Of a DNA stretch of 7,964 bases, positions 5,904-7,964 are shown piece after piece. This DNA is from Actimicrobium sp047621665 (GTDB lineage: Bacteria > Pseudomonadota > Gammaproteobacteria > Burkholderiales > Burkholderiaceae_D): assembly GCA_047621665.1 (NCBI GenBank), contig JBLHMB010000108.1:1-7964 (forward strand), given 5' to 3'. Every line of letters begins with the position of its first letter. Positions within the stretch are counted from its first letter, which is position 1. The translations under genes and the position numbers were made by a program. The notes below the pieces were generated by a model, which searched no databases, was not told the origin of the DNA, and saw nothing but the letters and a program-made list of their open reading frames with translations.

Positions 5904-6749
5904 ATGGAAACCATCCCAGAAATCCGCCCCGGTCAATCGATCGAACTGCTCAAGGAACTGCACATCCTCACCCGCGATGGCAAGCTCAACCAGGACAGCC
6001 GGCGCAAGCTCAAACAGGTCTACCACCTCTATCAATTCATCGAACCACTGATGAAAGCGGTGCAGGCAACGCCCGGCGAAGGCGGCGTGAAACTGGTTGA
6101 TCATGGCGCCGGCAAGTCGTATCTCGGCTTCATCCTGTACGACCTGTTTTTCAAATCGCTGACCGACGGCTCGCATATTTATGGCATTGAAACCCGCGAT
6201 GAGTTAGTCAAGAAATCCGAAGAATTGGCAGCACGCCTGCACTTTCCCGGCATGTCATTTCTGAACCTGTCGGTGGCTGACTCAATCGATTCGCCCTTGT
6301 TGCCCGGGCACATTGACATCGTCACCGCGCTGCACGCCTGCAATACGGCGACCGACGATGCGATCCATTTCGGCCTGAAAAAAAAGGCCCGGCACATGGT
6401 GCTGGTACCGTGCTGCCAGGCCGAAGTCGCTTCGGTACTGAACCGATTGAAAGGCAAGGCACTCGGCAAGAGCGCACTGACCGAACTATGGCGCCATCCG
6501 CTGCATACGCGCGAATTCGGCAGCCAGCTGACCAACGTGCTGCGCTGCCTGCAACTCGAAGCGCATGGCTATCAGGTCAGCGTGACTGAACTGGTCGGCT
6601 GGGAACACTCGATGAAGAACGAGCTGATCATTGCGACCTACAAGGATTTGCCGCGCCGCCGGCCGGCCGAACGCCTGCAGGAAGTGCTGGGGTCGGTCGG
6701 ACTGGAAGAAATGGCCGAACGTTTTTTTGTGTTACCCGCTGCGACCTGA
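5904..6749 (+). CDS. Class I SAM-dependent methyltransferase, Methyltransf_32-like, substrate unknown
   Basis: A complete 281-residue cytoplasmic protein without signal or membrane segments. The N-terminal helical part (about 1-62) is rich in Lys and Arg. It is followed by a Rossmann-like methyltransferase core: motif I KLVDHGAGKSYLGF (63-76) to bind SAM, an acidic end of strand two at YGIETRDE (93-100, E96), and TALHACNTATDDAI (141-154). The strand LVPCCQ (167-172) sits where catalytic residues often lie. The pair 'LHAC.TATD' and 'PCCQ' resembles the Methyltransf_32 family (PF13679), which includes relatives of METTL25 and GSTCD. For bacterial members I know no established substrate; RNA or protein are both possible. 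The start is set by AAGGAA at 5892-5897. It is divergent from earP and its last 18 bases overlap the end of the diguanylate cyclase gene. Assignment to the family is from memory of the motifs and was not searched. Confidence 0.85.
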   Translation: METIPEIRPGQSIELLKELHILTRDGKLNQDSRRKLKQVYHLYQFIEPLMKAVQATPGEGGVKLVDHGAGKSYLGFILYDLFFKSLTDGSHIYGIETRDELVKKSEELAARLHFPGMSFLNLSVADSIDSPLLPGHIDIVTALHACNTATDDAIHFGLKKKARHMVLVPCCQAEVASVLNRLKGKALGKSALTELWRHPLHTREFGSQLTNVLRCLQLEAHGYQVSVTELVGWEHSMKNELIIATYKDLPRRRPAERLQEVLGSVGLEEMAERFFVLPAAT

Positions 6750-7964
6750 TCGCACCAAGTCGAGACCAGAACTGCCACCATCAAAAAACTGGTGGCTGTT
6801 ACGCCCCATCTGCTTGACACGGTACATCGCGACATCGGCACTGCGGATCAGCGCATGGATGTCGGCGCCGTCGTTCGGGTAGGTGCTGATGCCGATGCTG
6901 GCAGTCAGGCGGCAGTCGTGCTGGTCGACGGCTATCGGTAGCGCAATTTGTTCGATCAGTTTGAGCGCAATACCGGCAAGTATCCCGACATCACCGAAAT
7001 CCTCGGTCATTACAACAAACTCGTCGCCCCCCAGCCGCGCCACCATATCGACTTCGCGCACATTGGCGCGCAGCCGGTTGGCTACTTCACACAAGACTGC
7101 ATCGCCGATTTGATGCCCCATCGTGTCGTTGATGTCCTTGAAACGGTCCAGATCCAAAAATAACAGACCGACCTGATGCCCGCTACGCACCGCTCTTGCC
7201 AGTGCCAGCGAGAGCTCCTGCAAAAAGCGCATGCGGTTAGGCAAGCCGGTCAGATCGTCGTGATGGGCAAGGTAACGGATCCGCTCATCGGAGCGTTTGT
7301 TTTCAATCGCCAGTCCGGCCAGGTCCAGTACCGACGGCAACAGAAAACGCTCCAGCCCGGAGGGGCCGCGCGCATGCCGGCAATACAGCGCCAGCATGGC
7401 CATCGGATATTCCTGGCGGCCGAGGACCGGCCAGAAACTGCAAGCGCGCACATCCTGGTCGCGGGCGAGCGCGAGACAACCTGCGTAGGCCGGATCGTGC
7501 TCCAGGTCGGTCACGATTAACGGAAAGCGCCAACCGGACAGCGGCACCGCGTTCGCACTGACCGCCTGCTGAAGCATCGTACGGCTGAAGCTTTCCGGTA
7601 CGGCGGTACCGACATGCCAGGTCTGACTGCCGTCCCGGTCATGCAGACCTTCGATCGCACACAAAACATCACCCGACAATTCTTCGAGCATGTGGTTAAT
7701 AGCAGCCAGCGTCACTGCCAGATCGGCACCGCTGGAAATGAGCTTCAGAATGCCGTTCTGGCGCGTGATCAGATCGTGATTACGCTTGCGTTCGGTGATG
7801 TCACGCATGAAGACAATAAATAATTGTTCGCCGTCGATGCAGGCTTCGCTGAAGACAATTTCGAGTGGGAATTCGTGGCCATCGGTATGCAAGCCAATCA
7901 CGTTGGAACCACGCCAGTTCTGGTGCTGCTGATGCGTCTGCAGATAATGCTGGGGAACCTCACT
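6732..7964 (-). CDS. PAS-GAF-GGDEF diguanylate cyclase, 5' partial
   Basis: The frame is open from the right edge to TAA at 6734-6732, giving 410 visible residues; the true start lies outside the window. The GTG at 7901 is internal to the PAS domain and is not a start. The order is the C-terminal half of a PAS domain (about 1-60, with GLHTDGHEFPLEI and closing MRDITERK), a GAF domain (about 66-221) and a GGDEF domain (about 232-395). The last carries DDLTGLPNR, FLDLDRFKDIND with the metal-binding Asp, and an intact GGDEF (312-316). Such enzymes join two GTP into cyclic di-GMP. RxxD (R303-E-V-D306), five residues before GGDEF, is the inhibitory product-binding site. No EAL domain follows and the reading ends 15 residues after the FFD that closes the domain. 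PAS and GAF imply that a sensed signal, not identifiable here, controls activity. The 3' end overlaps the methyltransferase gene by 18 bases. Confidence 0.93.
   Translation of the reverse strand, partial: SEVPQHYLQTHQQHQNWRGSNVIGLHTDGHEFPLEIVFSEACIDGEQLFIVFMRDITERKRNHDLITRQNGILKLISSGADLAVTLAAINHMLEELSGDVLCAIEGLHDRDGSQTWHVGTAVPESFSRTMLQQAVSANAVPLSGWRFPLIVTDLEHDPAYAGCLALARDQDVRACSFWPVLGRQEYPMAMLALYCRHARGPSGLERFLLPSVLDLAGLAIENKRSDERIRYLAHHDDLTGLPNRMRFLQELSLALARAVRSGHQVGLLFLDLDRFKDINDTMGHQIGDAVLCEVANRLRANVREVDMVARLGGDEFVVMTEDFGDVGILAGIALKLIEQIALPIAVDQHDCRLTASIGISTYPNDGADIHALIRSADVAMYRVKQMGRNSHQFFDGGSSGLDLVRSGRSG
6771..6799. other. Stem-loop downstream of the methyltransferase stop, inside the cyclase gene
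   Basis: GCCACCA 6774-6780 pairs perfectly with TGGTGGC 6790-6796 around a nine-base A-rich loop. After one T-T mismatch two more pairs extend it (6771-6772 with 6798-6799). It begins 22 bases after the methyltransferase stop. It lacks a U-tract on either strand, so it is not a standard intrinsic terminator. It may protect the 3' end of the methyltransferase mRNA, or be chance within coding DNA. Confidence 0.45.

Noticed and set aside
6721..6731. T-tract 6722-6728 as a terminator for the methyltransferase gene
   Set aside because: It lies inside the coding sequence before the stop and no stable stem precedes it.
7899..7901. GTG 7901 as the start of the cyclase
   Set aside because: The frame stays open to the window edge and the residues before it (VPQHYLQTHQ and on) continue the PAS domain.

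Overview
The window looks like chromosomal DNA of a betaproteobacterium, most likely Burkholderiales near Oxalobacteraceae. This is inferred from gene content, not from a search. The supports are an EarP/EF-P pair with Arg32 at the modification site of EF-P, an NsrR-type Rrf2 regulator, a heavy-metal-type RND efflux pump and moderately GC-rich coding sequence. No insertion sequence, integrase, tRNA, rRNA or CRISPR array is visible. The genes are packed tightly.

Left block (1-3813, + strand): the 3' end of a periplasmic adaptor gene overlaps a complete CzcA-like RND permease gene. One base after the permease stop comes a possible 22-codon ORF, which overlaps the start of nsrR, encoding an Fe-S, nitric-oxide-sensing repressor. 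All of these junctions overlap or nearly touch, so the block reads as one operon. The RNA before nsrR can fold so as to hide the nsrR ribosome binding site inside the small ORF.

Middle block (3835-5789, - strand): earP and efp form an operon that converges on nsrR. A strong bidirectional terminator (3835-3870) separates the two blocks. EarP is expected to rhamnosylate Arg32 of EF-P, which then helps ribosomes through polyproline stretches. The efp stop codon lies in a 15-base-period tandem repeat that can itself form a hairpin.

Right block (5790-7964): a 114-base divergent spacer holds weak promoter candidates. It is followed by a 281-residue class I methyltransferase of unknown substrate (+ strand, Methyltransf_32-like). 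That gene converges on, and overlaps by 18 bases, a PAS-GAF-GGDEF diguanylate cyclase gene (- strand) whose 5' end lies beyond the window.

Most of the window is ordinary housekeeping and accessory sequence. The points most worth a second look are the small-ORF/hairpin arrangement controlling nsrR, the presence of nsrR in a metal-efflux operon, the uncharacterised methyltransferase beside earP, and the sequence departures in EF-P and EarP.
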